Below are positions 55,090 to 64,000 of a DNA stretch of 64,000 bases, piece after piece. A program made the translations under genes and the position numbers. The notes under the pieces were generated by a model. That model had not been told where the DNA came from. It saw nothing but the letters and a program-made list of their open reading frames with translations, and made no database searches. The first letter of the stretch is position 1. Each line of letters opens with the position of its first letter. Source of the stretch: Anolis sagrei (lineage: Eukaryota > Chordata > Lepidosauria > Squamata > Anolidae); contig NC_090025.1 in NCBI RefSeq assembly GCF_037176765.1, positions 20,210,545 through 20,274,544 of the forward strand. Direction: 5' to 3'.

Positions 55090-55401
55090 GGAGCCCCCGG
55101 TGGTGCAATGGGTTAAACCCTTGTGCCAGCAGAACTGAAGACCAACAGGCTGCAAGTTCAAATCCGGGGAGAGTGCAGATGACCTCCCCCTGTCAGGTGG
55201 TTCGAATCCGGGGAGCGGAGTGAGCTCCTGTCTGACAGCTCCAGCTTCCCATGTGGGAACATGAGAGAAGTCTCCCACAAGGATGGTAAAACATCAAAAA
55301 CATCCAGGCATCGTCCCCTGGGCATCCTTGCAGATGGCCAATTCTCTCACACCAGAAGCGACTTGCAATTTCTCAAGTCACCCCTGACATGAAAAAAAAA
55401 A
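55090..55401 (+). mobile_element. tRNA-derived SINE, type 1, with partial internal duplication
   Basis: GGAGCCCCCGGTGGTGCAAT, then a B-box region GTTCAAATCCGGGGAGAG and a second one GTTCGAATCCGGGGAGCG about 50 bp on, then the usual body and CACCCCTGACATG end. The two B boxes suggest duplication or recombination between copies. Confidence 0.8.
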
Positions 55402-55954
55402 TCATTCAAATCTGGCTCTTGAAAATGCAAATATCAACAATTTAGGTCTGCACTGCCCTCTCCTGGAATATAATGATGCTACAGTTTATGGAAGCAGTGG
55501 TTTGGTTTCTTTCTAACCTTTTGGAGCTCATAAACCTATGGGAATCTGACTACACTTGTTTGTTTGTTTTTTGGGTTGATATTGTCTTTTCTTCATAGCC
55601 CTCTTGAGTTTTCACAGAATTTCTCCTACCTTTTTTATACCTGAAAAATTCAATTAAGAAAAAGATAGATTAATTGTACAATGCCCTTTGAGTATTACAA
55701 AAAGGTGGGAAGGGAAAGGGAGAAAAATATAACATCTTTAAGACAGACTGGTTTTATTTTAGCATTAACTTTTGTGAATGTAAACAGAGTTCTTCAGATG
55801 CAGTACCAAGTGGTATCAAGGCCTCAAGTATAAAGCAAATTAATTCAGTTGTAGGAATGGAACAGAATGGAACAGGATCCAGAATGATGCACTAAAATTT
55901 CAAAGGACTGGATGCTGTAGTATAGGACTTTCACATCTGTACAGGGGTCACTTA
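55402..55954. other. No recognised feature
   Basis: AT-rich DNA; nothing recognised. Confidence 0.4.
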
Positions 55955-56300
55955 GCACATGTGTGAAGGCAGTAAATCTACTTGCTAAAAGTCGGTTTCC
56001 TTTTGTTCGGTACATTAAGACCCCTTTATCAGAGGGAATCCCTAGTCAAGGGAGCTCAGATCCTAGCTGTACGTTTTCAGCCAATCAGAGGCCATTGTGG
56101 GTATTCTGAATAGTCATCAAAGTGAATAAATATGCTCTATATTTTCCAATGCTTTATATCAGTACTTTGAGAACTGGCTCTACTGATATCCTCTCTGGCT
56201 ATTGTGAATTAAAGTCCTCTGCTTTTGCCTTCACACCCGTCTGTGCTTCTTTCGACCTTTTCGCTGCTTAGCACTCTGGGCTTCCGAATCTCACAGTTTA
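55955..56300 (+). mobile_element. LTR-like sequence, possible solo LTR fossil
   Basis: A CCAAT box (CAGCCAATCAGAGGCC), a TATA-like AATAAATATGCTC region and GTGAATTAAAGTCCTCTGC before a pyrimidine-rich end have the order of U3, R and U5 in retroviral-type LTRs. No internal region or second copy was recognised. Tentative. Confidence 0.35.
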
Positions 56301-56420
56301 GGGGAGCTGAAATCACTTAAGACCATCATTGGTCCCTATGGACAAAGTCCTGCAAAACAATGATCATTTTTAAGCTAAAAGAATTTAAAACAATTTATGG
56401 TCATTATTCAATTGTTATAA

Positions 56421-57890
56421 TGCTCTATTTTATTTATTTCTTTATTTGTCATATCATATCAGGAACGAACCAAGGGTACAGTTGTAATGTATTCTTAAAA
56501 GGTTTAAATACTTGCCATTATACTAAATGCCCTTTGATCTTTAGCTGGCCACTTGGAGTGCCTCTGGTGTTGCTATAAGAAGGTCCTCCATTGTCCATGT
56601 AGCAGGGCTCAGACTGCATTGTAATAGGTGGTCTGTGGTTTGCTCTTCTCCACACTCGTATGTTGTAGACTTCACTTTGTGGTCCCATTTCTTAAGGTTG
56701 GCTTTGCATCTTGTGGTGCCAGAGTGCAATCTGTTCAGCGCCAAGTCTCCCAGTCTTCTGTGTGCCCAGGAGGGAGTCTCTCATTTGGTATCAGCCATGG
56801 ATTGAGGTTCCGGGTTTTAGCCTGCCACTTTTAGACTCTCACTTGCTGAGGTGTTCCTGTGAGTATCTCTGTAGATCTAAGAAAACTTTCTTGATTTAAG
56901 GTGTTGGCTAATATTTGAACAGGGAATGGGTTGGAGATGTCACTGCCTTGATCCTTTCACTATTGGTTGCTACTTCCTGGCGGATGTCAGGTGGTGCAAT
57001 ACCAGATAAACAGTGTAATTTCTCCAGTGGTGTAGGATGCAGATATTCTGCAATAATGCACATCCACTGTTTTAGCATTGTGAGATGTGTTCCACACTGG
57101 GCATGGGTACTTAGCAGCAGAGCAGCAAAGCACAAAGGAAGATGTCTTCACTGTGTCTGGTTGTGATCCCCAGGTTGTGCCAGTCAGCTTTCATATGGTG
57201 TTCTTTCTAGCGCCTACTTTTTGCTTGATCTTCAGGCAGTGCTTCTTGTAGGTCAGAGAACGGTCCAGGGTAACTCCCGGGTATTTAGGTGTGCTGCAAT
57301 GCTCCGTTGGGATTCTTTCCAGGTAATCATCAGAGCTCAAGAAGCTTGTCTTTTCTTAAGATGGAACCCATATATTAAAACCTCATTTTTGTTGGCCGGC
57401 CAGAACCCTAAAATAACACACAAAACAGCCCTTTTTCTATTCAAAGCAACACAGCTGAGAATTGCACATTTAGAATCAATTGGGGTAAACTGTGGAGGTG
57501 ACGCAGACATTTGACCTGAACGAGATCTTGTTAACAGCTTGTTTATTTTAACTCCTTTTATACCGAGGGTTGTATGTTGTATGTATGACTATGTATGACT
57601 ATGTGTTAATTGTGTTAAATGTTTTGATACGGCCAATAGGCCAATCAATAAAACGTATCTATCTTAAGATGGAAAGCACATATAGTTGTGTTTTAGATGG
57701 ATTAGGAATCAGCTGGTTTTCCCTGTAATAGGCAATAAGATCTCCTAAAGTCTCTGAGAGTTTCTGTTCCACCATAGCAAAGCTCCCCCATGCTTGAGCA
57801 GTGATGGCACGATCATCAACATAGATATATCAAATATTGATTCTTTTTAGTAATAATGTTATATTAGTCTCTTTTCAACTGTCAGGAAAC
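56421..57890 (-). mobile_element. LINE (CGEEQTTDHLLQC family), RT to 3' end, with a later insertion
   Basis: The minus strand reads, from the right, AITAQAWGSFAMVEQKLSET (just after the RT active site), then PPDIRQEVATNSERIKAVTS, ALNRLHSGTTRCKANLKKWD and ECGEEQTTDHLLQCSLSPAT. Tail near 56421. A second element sits at 57367-57661. Confidence 0.8.
57354..57674 (+). mobile_element. LINE 3' end insertion with 13 bp target duplication
   Basis: TCTTAAGATGGAA stands at 57354-57366 and again at 57662-57674. Between them are 295 bp whose start is open (LLAGQNPKITHKTALFLFKA) and whose end is GGCCAATCAATAAAACG. The coding end and AATAAA suggest a 5'-truncated non-LTR retrotransposon; the clade is not resolved. 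Confidence 0.75.
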
Positions 57891-58029
57891 GTTCCATTCT
57901 GCATAATAGTGTTCATCATTCTCAAAACGTTTGTCATAAAGAGCCAGCAAACAATCTGGGCCACACGGCCTTGCTGTTTTATTCCTTCTCTTAGTACCAC
58001 AAATCTCCCTTACTGTTTTAGGACCATTC

Positions 58030-59230
58030 GTACTCTGATACTGTCGGTACCCAGACGCCTTAAAGAGCCAGACTCAGGAGTATGTCCAAAAGTAGAGTTT
58101 ATTAACACAAAGCAAAAGAGACTCAGAGACACTTACTTCAGTGTCCCTGGTCAAAACTTAAAAGTAGCAGCAAGTTCCAGTTCAAAAAAAAAGTAAGGCA
58201 ATAATTCAGATTATCCAGAGAAAGATCCAGATTAAACTAAACTGCTTCAAAAGTCACGCAAAGTAACACAGCAAGTAAAGGGTGAACAAACAAAGAGCCA
58301 CAAAGAAGGAAACGTAATCAAACAAAGCCCGAGGTCGGAGTAAGCCAAGTCCAAAATTGTGAGGTTCCAAAGTAGTCGTAGTCGTAGTCAAAAACTGGTC
58401 CAAAGTCAAAGAAGGGGAAATCCGCACTCACGAGTATCCAAGCCAAGTTGAAACACGAACGGAAACAGCAACCTGCAGATCCAGGACCCAAACCCAACAT
58501 GAAAGCGGCAGCAACAAAACCCAAGGCACGAAACCAACACTTTGCCTTCTGCAAAGATTCTCCATTTCAGAGCCTACTTTTATCTTACACCTCATCATCC
58601 GACGCTGAGCTGACCTCTGCCCCGCCGTCATCCCTTACAGCTGTCCTTGCCTCCACACCTGAATGCCAGCGCCCATCCCACCAATTCTTCCACCTTTTGT
58701 CAAGACTTAGACCTCCCCAAGACTCAGCAGTATCTCCCGATTGCCAATCCCCACCACCAGAAAACCCCACAAACGTGTCACTAGACGTTGGCTGAGTACA
58801 TACATCTCGAACCTCTTGAACCTTGGTCCAATCCAGTGTGTCATCCCCATCACTCCCAGACCCATCACTCCCAGAGAAACCCACTCCCACAGAAACTCAT
58901 CTGTGGGAGCAGTAAGTATATCCCGAATCTTCTTCCTTTGTCGCTCCTCATCCGATTCCTGCCTCCGAGTAACCCTCTTAATTCCTCTATTCACATCCAC
59001 TGTATCTCCTTCCTCCTTCTCACTCATTGACCCTTCGCCTTCAGAAACCCTTCAAAGGAGTCTTCGTCAGTAGGTGACATAAGTATATCCCGGATCCTTT
59101 CCTTTATTGTTCCTCATCTAGCTCTTGCTTACGAGCACTCCTTTTCCCCCTTCTGACACCCATACTACCACTTTCAGTGTTACTAACAGGCTCTACTACA
59201 ACAGATACCCTGTAATCTTTAGTAAATTCT
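58030..59230 (-). mobile_element. Unclassified repeat-like region with coding-like segments (possible LTR-type fossil)
   Basis: About 1.2 kb richer in G+C than its surroundings. On the minus strand a short motif recurs: RKKIRDILTAPTDE at about 58900 and a related RIRDILMSPTDE at about 59070, each after a Glu/Arg-rich run. The left end has GTAGAGTTTATTAACAC, a reversed AATAAA-like signal. I cannot name the family; an LTR-type element is one possibility. Confidence 0.3.
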
Positions 59231-59509
59231 GCTTAGATAAATATTTATCTGCTTTCACCAAGGAGATTTCTTGGTATATATATAATGATGAATAATATTA
59301 TTGGAACACCTTTTGTATATTTGCTTTGTCAGATATTACAACGTTTCGGTCTTCTAATTGTAGTATCACTTTCTTTTCTTTTTCTTTTTCACAGTTTATA
59401 ACACAACAACATTTGCTGTTTATTTGCAAATTCAATTTTGTTTTGCTTTATATAATATATCTTAATTTCCATCACCCTCACTATTAGCACATATAACTTT
59501 GAAAACAGA

Positions 59510-59893
59510 ACAGTAAATGAAGAGCAACACCCAAAAAAGGGAATTCCTGACATGAAACAATCAGGGCCAGCTAACAGCTCCCAAAAAATGATTCCCCCAA
59601 ACAGGAAGCAGCCAAACTTTGAAGCTGCAATGCCATTCTATCCTAACCAAAGTGGCCAATTGCAACATTCACACTTGCCTCCAACAGACAAGAGTTCTTT
59701 CTTCCACCCTGGACATTCCACGGATATATAAACCCCACTTGCCTAGTTTCCAATAGATTTCACAACCTCTGAAGATGACGGCAGCAGATGTGGGTGAAAT
59801 GTCAGAAGAGAATACTTCTGGAACTTGACCATACAGCCCGGAAAACTCACAGCAACTCAGTAATTCTAGCCATGAAAGCCTTCAACAACATGT
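59510..59893 (+). mobile_element. Penelope 3' end unit
   Basis: CAATCAGGGCCAGCTAAC, GGAAGCAGCCAAACTTTGAA, AGACAAGAGTTCTTTCTTCC, CCTCTGAAGATGACGG and CCATGAAAGCCTTCAACAAC in the normal order. Fossil. Confidence 0.75.
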
Positions 59894-60470
59894 CTTTATC
59901 TAATGCCTCACCAAACTATAACTCCCAGGATCCCACAGCATAGATTCTACATTGCAAATGCATCCATTATCTACTGAGCATTCATCTCTGAGATCCCCTT
60001 ATGTGGGGAATTGTCTGGCTTCCCTGTGGTTGAACTGCAACTCCTAGCAGCCCTAGCCAGCATAGCCTCCAATGAAAAAGACTGGGAATTGCCATGCAAT
60101 AGCATTTGGAGGTCCTCAACACTCCTATCCTTGATTTGAAGCAGGAGTAGGACTGGTGTGGTACCACAGATATTGTTGGACTGCCAATCCCAGCATTGCC
60201 TATCATAGGCTGTATTGGCTAGAACTGATGGAGGATGCAATTACACAATACCATTATACATGTTAATTGTGTTCCCAATTCCCATCTGGAATCCCTTTAG
60301 GTTAAATTGTTACAGTTAGCAAGGCAGCAGACCTGTTCCAATTTATCCATCTATTCTATTCGCATTTCAATGGCAAGATCAGAGTTGCATTGCATCAGGC
60401 ACTGCTCAAAGTGATACATGATGCGCCCTGCCTTGTGAAGGCTGCAATCTAAAGACTAGATTGCATAAAG
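59894..60470 (-). repeat. Copy 2 of the inverted 0.5 kb repeat, without Penelope
   Basis: Inverted with respect to 46055-47128 and continuous across the point where copy 1 holds Penelope DNA (about 60245). It includes the shortened family A MITE (59894-59975), as copy 1 does. Confidence 0.7.
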
Positions 60471-60568
60471 AGTTCATGCAAAAGTTCAGAGAAGATTTGG
60501 GAAGGCTACATGATTCCCTCTCCTGCTCTAAAGAAAAATCAACAGAAAGAACAGGACTTTACCTTGGA

Positions 60569-60708
60569 GGGCCCTTCCACACAGCTATATAACCCAGAAA
60601 ATCAAGGCAGATAATCCACAATATCTGTTTTGAACTGGATTATCTGAGTCCACACTGCCTTATAATCCAGTTCAATGTGGATTTTATACAGCTATGTGGA
60701 AGGGGCCA
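60569..60708. mobile_element. Palindromic MITE, family B
   Basis: GGGCCCTTCCACACAGCTAT and ATACAGCTATGTGGAAGGGG arms with TTATCTGAGTCCACACTGCC in the centre. Confidence 0.75.
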
Positions 60709-61089
60709 GAGTCAACCTTACCAACCCGCTTTAAAGCATCATGAAAGCTTAACAGCTCAACCACAAAGTGCTTTAAGACTGCGGGAAGGAGGTAGTGATA
60801 CCTGAACCAGTTATGGAAAGAAGGGAAAGTTGAGAGACTAAATTCCCTTGAATTTCTGCCATCACTAGGGTTAGTGTCACTCAGTGTGGTAACAAATAGT
60901 GCCAAATCCTTGGACCTCCTATTGAACTACCACATACCACTATAGGAAAACAGCAATAAATACAGCAGCATGTGCTTATAGTGCATGTAGACAAAACCAT
61001 GTGATTGAAAGCATCGTTTTAATTCGGTAATGACAGCTCTGGAAGTAGAAGGCTCAAAAGGTAAATTAGCACCTTTTTTGTTGTTGTTC

Positions 61090-61290
61090 ATTCATTCAGT
61101 CATTTCCGACTCTTCATGACCTCATGGACCAGCCCACGCCAGAGCTCCCTGTCAGCCGTCACCACCCCCAGCTCCTTCCAGGTCAATCCAGTAACTTCAA
61201 GGATCCCATCCATCCATCTTGCCCTTGGTCTGCCCCAATTCCTTTTTCCTTCCATTTTCCCCAGCATAATTGTCTTCTCTAAATTAGCAC
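61090..61290 (-). mobile_element. RTE-BovB LINE 3' end
   Basis: TCATTTCCGACTCTTCATGA, CCAGAGCTCCCTGTCAGCCG and CCATCCATCTTGCCCTTGGT are the reversed BovB 3' coding end, as in 31.5 and 32.7 kb. Confidence 0.85.
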
Positions 61291-61360
61291 CTAGGTTTAG
61301 TCATATATTTGCCTCCCATGTAAGGTAGGTTTACCTACATATAACTGACTTTACAAAATG

Positions 61361-61450
61361 GCCCCTTCCACAAAGCTGAATAAAATCTCACATTATCTGC
61401 TTTGAACTGGGACATATGGCAGTGTGAACTCAGATAACCCAGTTCTGTCT
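61361..61450. mobile_element. Palindromic MITE, family B, half copy
   Basis: GGCCCCTTCCACAAAGCTGA and GTGTGAACTCAGATAACCC. Confidence 0.6.
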
Positions 61451-61644
61451 AATCTATCTATCTGAAGGATTGCTGGGAGTTGCAGTCCAGGAATAGGAAA
61501 TGGGAAATATGAAGGGACTGGGATGCTCTCAAAGAAATCCAAGGATAAAAAAGCCTTCAGCTTGGAAGCAGTGCATTTGGATCATTCTCCTCTCCTAAAG
61601 GGCCTGGTCTAGGGAATGCTGGGAGCTGTAGAATGTGTGAATAT

Positions 61645-61873
61645 GCTATTGTGTGTTTTGTTTGCCAGGGAAGGCATTTTTTGCGCATGTGCTGTAGTGA
61701 CCTTTTGCTTTTTTGGCTTTTTAAGCCCCTTCCGCTGTGTTATTCAGTGTTTTTATAAGTGAAAAAACCTATCACTCATTGGTGTATTCTGTCCAAATTT
61801 GGTGTCAATTCATCCAGTGGTTTTTCCGTTATGTTAATCCCAATAACGATCATTACGTTGTTATTTATATAGA
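61645..61873 (-). mobile_element. Helitron fragment
   Basis: TGTCCAAATTTGGTGTCAAT, TCATCCAGTGGTTTTTCC and on the minus strand the start ATCTATATAAATAACAACG. The hairpin-CTAG end is lost. Confidence 0.65.
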
Positions 61874-61879
61874 TTGTAA

Positions 61880-62116
61880 AGGCACTGAATGTTTGCCTAT
61901 GTATGTAAATAGTGTAATCCGCTCTGAGTGCCCTAGGGGAGAGAGTGGAATATAAATAAAGTGCATTATTGTGTTGTTGAAGGCTTTCATGACAGGAATC
62001 ACTGGGTTGCTGTGAGTTTTCTGGGCTGTATGGCTATGTTCCAGAAGCATTCTCTCCTGACATTTTGCCCACATCTATGGCAGCCATCCTCAGAGGTTGT
62101 GAGGTGTAATTAAAGT

Positions 62117-62148
<32 letters not shown>

Positions 62149-62150
62149 GG
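61880..62150 (+). mobile_element. LINE 3' tail split by a Penelope tail
   Basis: GTAATCCGCTCTGAGTGCCC and GAGTGGAATATAAATAAAG, then the Penelope unit at 61971-62110, after which the (ATT)n tail resumes at 62111. Confidence 0.7.
61971..62110 (-). mobile_element. Penelope 3' end unit with target duplication
   Basis: GTGTTGTTGAAGGCTTTCAT to CATCCTCAGAGGTTGTGAGG. Flanks TAAAGTGCATTATT (61957-61970) and TAAAGTGTATTATT (62111-62124) are a 14 bp duplication with one mismatch. Fossil. Confidence 0.8.
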
Positions 62151-62157
62151 GTATGCT

Positions 62158-62264
62158 TACATGGCAGAAGGGGGTTGAACTGGATGGCCTTTGAAGCCTC
62201 TTCCAACTTTGTTATAATTACTATTTTTATTGTATCAGGAGCGAACCAAGAGTACAGTTGTACT
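62158..62264. mobile_element. CR1 3' piece and a LINE tail piece
   Basis: AGGGGGTTGAACTGGATGGC and AGCCTCTTCCAACTTTG are CR1-like; ATCAGGAGCGAACCAAGAGT at 62236 is the reversed tail of the family at 56421. A (CTTA)n repeat follows at 62266-62290. Confidence 0.55.
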
Positions 62265-62282
62265 TTACTTACTTACTTACTT

Positions 62283-62874
62283 ACTTACTTAGGCGATCCT
62301 TCATAGATTGAGAATGATTGTCTTCCAGATGTGGCGTCTTGGCAGTGGGTCCGCAGGTGACTGTGGAGCCCTATTCTTGATCCATATATGTTCTCCCACA
62401 GTGAGGACATCAGTTTTCATATGGAAGGCGGTCCCAGTCAGGGTTGGCTTGACGTACCTTCCTCTTGGCATGTTTCTCCCTTTTGCCCTCCATTTGTGCC
62501 TCTTCAAATTCTGCAGCACTGCTGGTCACAGCTGACCTCCAGTTAGAGTGCTCAAGGGCCAGGGATTCCCAGTTTTTGGTGTCCATGCCACAGTTTTTAA
62601 GATTAGCTTTAAACCCATCTTTAAAGCTCTTTTCTTGTCCACCAACATTACATTTCCCGTTCTTGAGTTGGGAGTATAATAACTACTTTGGAAGACGGTA
62701 ATCGGGCATTCGGACAACATGGCCAGTCCATCGGAGTTGATGATGTAACAGCATTGCTTTAATGCTGGTTGTGGGATTTATGGCAACTGTATGAACGAGA
62801 CCTCCAAGTCAACTTGTCATCAACACTGTACTTGGGTCCTATTAAGTTACTTCTTAGCAAACATGTGCCTTTTC
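62283..62874 (-). mobile_element. LINE C-terminal fragment with C2H2 tail
   Basis: Same family as 53625: from the right, CATCAACTCCGATGGACTGG, a GGQEKSFKDGFKANLKNCG-like part, ENWESLALEHSNWRSAVTSS-like part and the finger region near 62400. Confidence 0.75.
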
Positions 62875-62943
62875 CTGCAGATATGAACTTGTTTATGTTA
62901 GGTGATAGGGATTCACCTTACATAAACGAGTTCATATCTGCAG
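62875..62943. repeat. 69 bp near-perfect hairpin at the junction of two LINE copies
   Basis: CTGCAGATATGAACTTGTTT and onward through ATGTTAGGTGA pairs with TCACCTTACATAAACGAGTT and onward to the final CTGCAG. Arms of 31 bp with two mismatches around a 7 bp loop (TAGGGAT). Confidence 0.9.
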
Positions 62944-63308
62944 GGAAAGTTACTTAGGTGATCGCTCGTAGCCTAAGGATGATGGTCCTCCAAGTGTCCA
63001 AGTGTAATGTCTTGGTGGTGGGTCTGTCGGGTGGCTGTGGAGCCCTGTTCTTAATCCACAGTGAGAGGACATTGGCTTCCAGGTGGAAGACGGTATTGGT
63101 AAGGGTTGGTTTGATGCATCTTCCACTTGGCGTGTTTCTCCCTTTCGCCCTCCATTTGTGCCTCTTCAAACTCTGCAGCACTGCTGGTTACAGCTGACCT
63201 CCAGTTAGAGTGCTCAAGGGCCAGGGCTTCCCAGTTCTCGGTGTCTATGCCACAGTTTTTGAGGTTGGCCTTAAGTCCATCTTTAAATCTCTTTTCCTGT
63301 CCACCAAT
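62944..63308 (-). mobile_element. LINE C-terminal fragment with C2H2 tail
   Basis: Minus strand encodes GGQEKRFKDGLKANLKNCGI, DTENWEALALEHSNWRSAVT and SSAAEFEEAQMEGEREKHAK, then YRLPPGSQCP. Second copy of the family here, in the same orientation as 62283-62874. Confidence 0.85.
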
Positions 63309-63432
63309 ACAGTTGTAATGTATTTTAAAAAACACAAAGTTTAGAAACTTGGTGCTTATATTAAATGTCCTTGTAGCTGGCCACTTGGAGTGCCTCTGGT
63401 GTTGCTCTATTGTGCATGTGGCATGACTCGAG
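63309..63432 (-). mobile_element. LINE 3' fragment (CGEEQTTDHLLQC family)
   Basis: ACAGTTGTAATGTATTTTAA, TGTCCTTGTAGCTGGCCACT and TGGAGTGCCTCTGGTGTTGC match the 56421 copy. It lies about 200 bp from the HERC6-like start codon. Confidence 0.75.
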
Positions 63433-63439
63433 GCTCTGT

Positions 63440-63643
63440 TATGATTCTATGAAATTGGCAGTTTCTGGTGTGGGCAGGGCTGCTGGGATGGGCGGTGCTC
63501 CCTCTGGGCTTGTATATGAAAGCCCGAAGTGGGAGGCCAGAGGGGTGCTTCCTTGGGAGGGAGGAGGAAAGGTCCTGCAAAGGAGGGGCAACGCGGATTA
63601 AACCCTGGGCCAAAAGGGAGAGGCGCAATTGCGGGGCGAGAGG
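63440..63643 (+). promoter_or_regulatory. Putative HERC6-like promoter and 5' UTR
   Basis: GC-rich, CpG-containing sequence directly upstream of the start codon, bounded on the left by a LINE fragment that ends at about 63432. A weak TATA-like TATATGAAA is at about 63513. Mammalian HERC5/6 genes are interferon-inducible, but I see no full interferon-stimulated response element here. Confidence 0.5.
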
Positions 63644-63896
63644 ATGCTGTACTGCTGGGGCCAGGGCTCTGCTGGGCAGCTAGGACTGGGGAAAGAAGAA
63701 GGGGTCTCAGAGCCGGTGCCTTTCCGCCCAGGACCCCGAGCTCCCGTGGACCAAGCGGTGGTGCTGGTGGCTTGCGGGGAGCGGCACACGCTGCTGTTGC
63801 GCGATGATGGCGGGGTAGCCTCTTGCGGAGACAACAGCCGGGGACAGCTGGGCAGGAGGCTCCCTTCGGGACAGGAGAAGCGCTCCCACGTCCCAG
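63644..63896 (+). CDS. HERC6: HERC6-like E3 ubiquitin ligase, first coding exon (gene continues past the window)
   Basis: HERC proteins combine N-terminal RCC1-like repeats with a C-terminal HECT domain that transfers ubiquitin or, in some members, ISG15. The ATG at 63644 starts MLYCWGQGSAGQLGLG, a first RCC1-like blade. It is followed by VACGERHTLLLRDDG (43-57) and SCGDNSRGQLGRR (60-72). The last of these is the same as human HERC6 SCGDNSRGQLGRR as I recall it, and closer than HERC3 or HERC5. The exon ends at 63896 with CAG|GTAAGT after 84 codons plus one base. The position, divergent from PPM1K, matches the mammalian HERC cluster. It could represent the common ancestor of HERC5 and HERC6, so the symbol is for the family member. 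Confidence 0.85.
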
Positions 63897-64000
63897 GTAA
63901 GTGGCCCAGAATCGGGGAGAGGCTTTGGGTCCAGGGAAGGGGCTCCAGTCCCTTTCCTCTCCCTCAAACCTCCAGATGCCAAGCATTCTGAGTGTCCCAA

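Noticed and set aside
6036-55401. tRNA genes suggested by A- and B-box sequences
   Set aside because: All lie in SINE bodies with shared flanking consensus; no complete cloverleaf was found.
63446-63470. Interferon-type site TTCTATGAA and half-site CAGTTTC in the HERC6 promoter
   Set aside because: GATTCTATGAA is also the CR1 terminal repeat word, and no complete interferon-stimulated response element is present, so it cannot be claimed.
63629-63643. Earlier start for the HERC6-like exon
   Set aside because: The codon there is TTG, not ATG. The first ATG gives MLYCWG, like the human HERC6 start MYFCWG.

Overview
This is a window of vertebrate nuclear DNA, almost certainly from a squamate reptile and most likely an Anolis-type lizard. 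The evidence is the repeat mixture: Sauria-type and other tRNA-derived SINEs, a 5S rRNA-derived SINE with a BovB-like tail, RTE-BovB, CR1 and other LINEs, Penelope elements, Helitrons, hAT, mariner and Tigger-like DNA transposons. The genes are interrupted by introns with ordinary GT/AG splice sites. I see no bacterial or phage genes, no CRISPR array and no free-standing tRNA or rRNA gene.

Two protein-coding genes are supported, arranged head to head. On the minus strand lies PPM1K, the mitochondrial PP2C-type phosphatase of branched-chain ketoacid dehydrogenase. Six coding exons between 29013 and 18161 give 371 residues with all splice phases consistent, followed by a long 3' UTR that may reach about 14935. 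A non-coding first exon and promoter probably lie in a GC-rich block at about 41.36-41.56 kb. On the plus strand the first coding exon of a HERC6-like RCC1-repeat/HECT ubiquitin ligase begins at 63644 and continues beyond the window. The divergent PPM1K-HERC6 order matches human 4q22.

Layout: 0.0-14.9 kb is downstream of PPM1K and full of nested transposons. 14.9-29.1 kb is the PPM1K transcript body. 29.1-41.4 kb is probably PPM1K intron 1, quiet to 31.5 kb and then loaded with BovB, CR1, tandem Helitrons and Penelope tails. 41.6-63.4 kb is intergenic DNA with LINE, hAT and Penelope debris and a pair of inverted 0.5 kb repeats. 63.4-64.0 kb is the HERC6-like promoter and exon 1.

I did not find an undescribed functional system. 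The most interesting material is transposon archaeology: a hAT family that looks very like a rodent repeat, two related long-inverted-repeat elements, Helitrons inserted end to end, a filled/empty site pair for a Penelope insertion, and several target-site duplications that date the nesting order.
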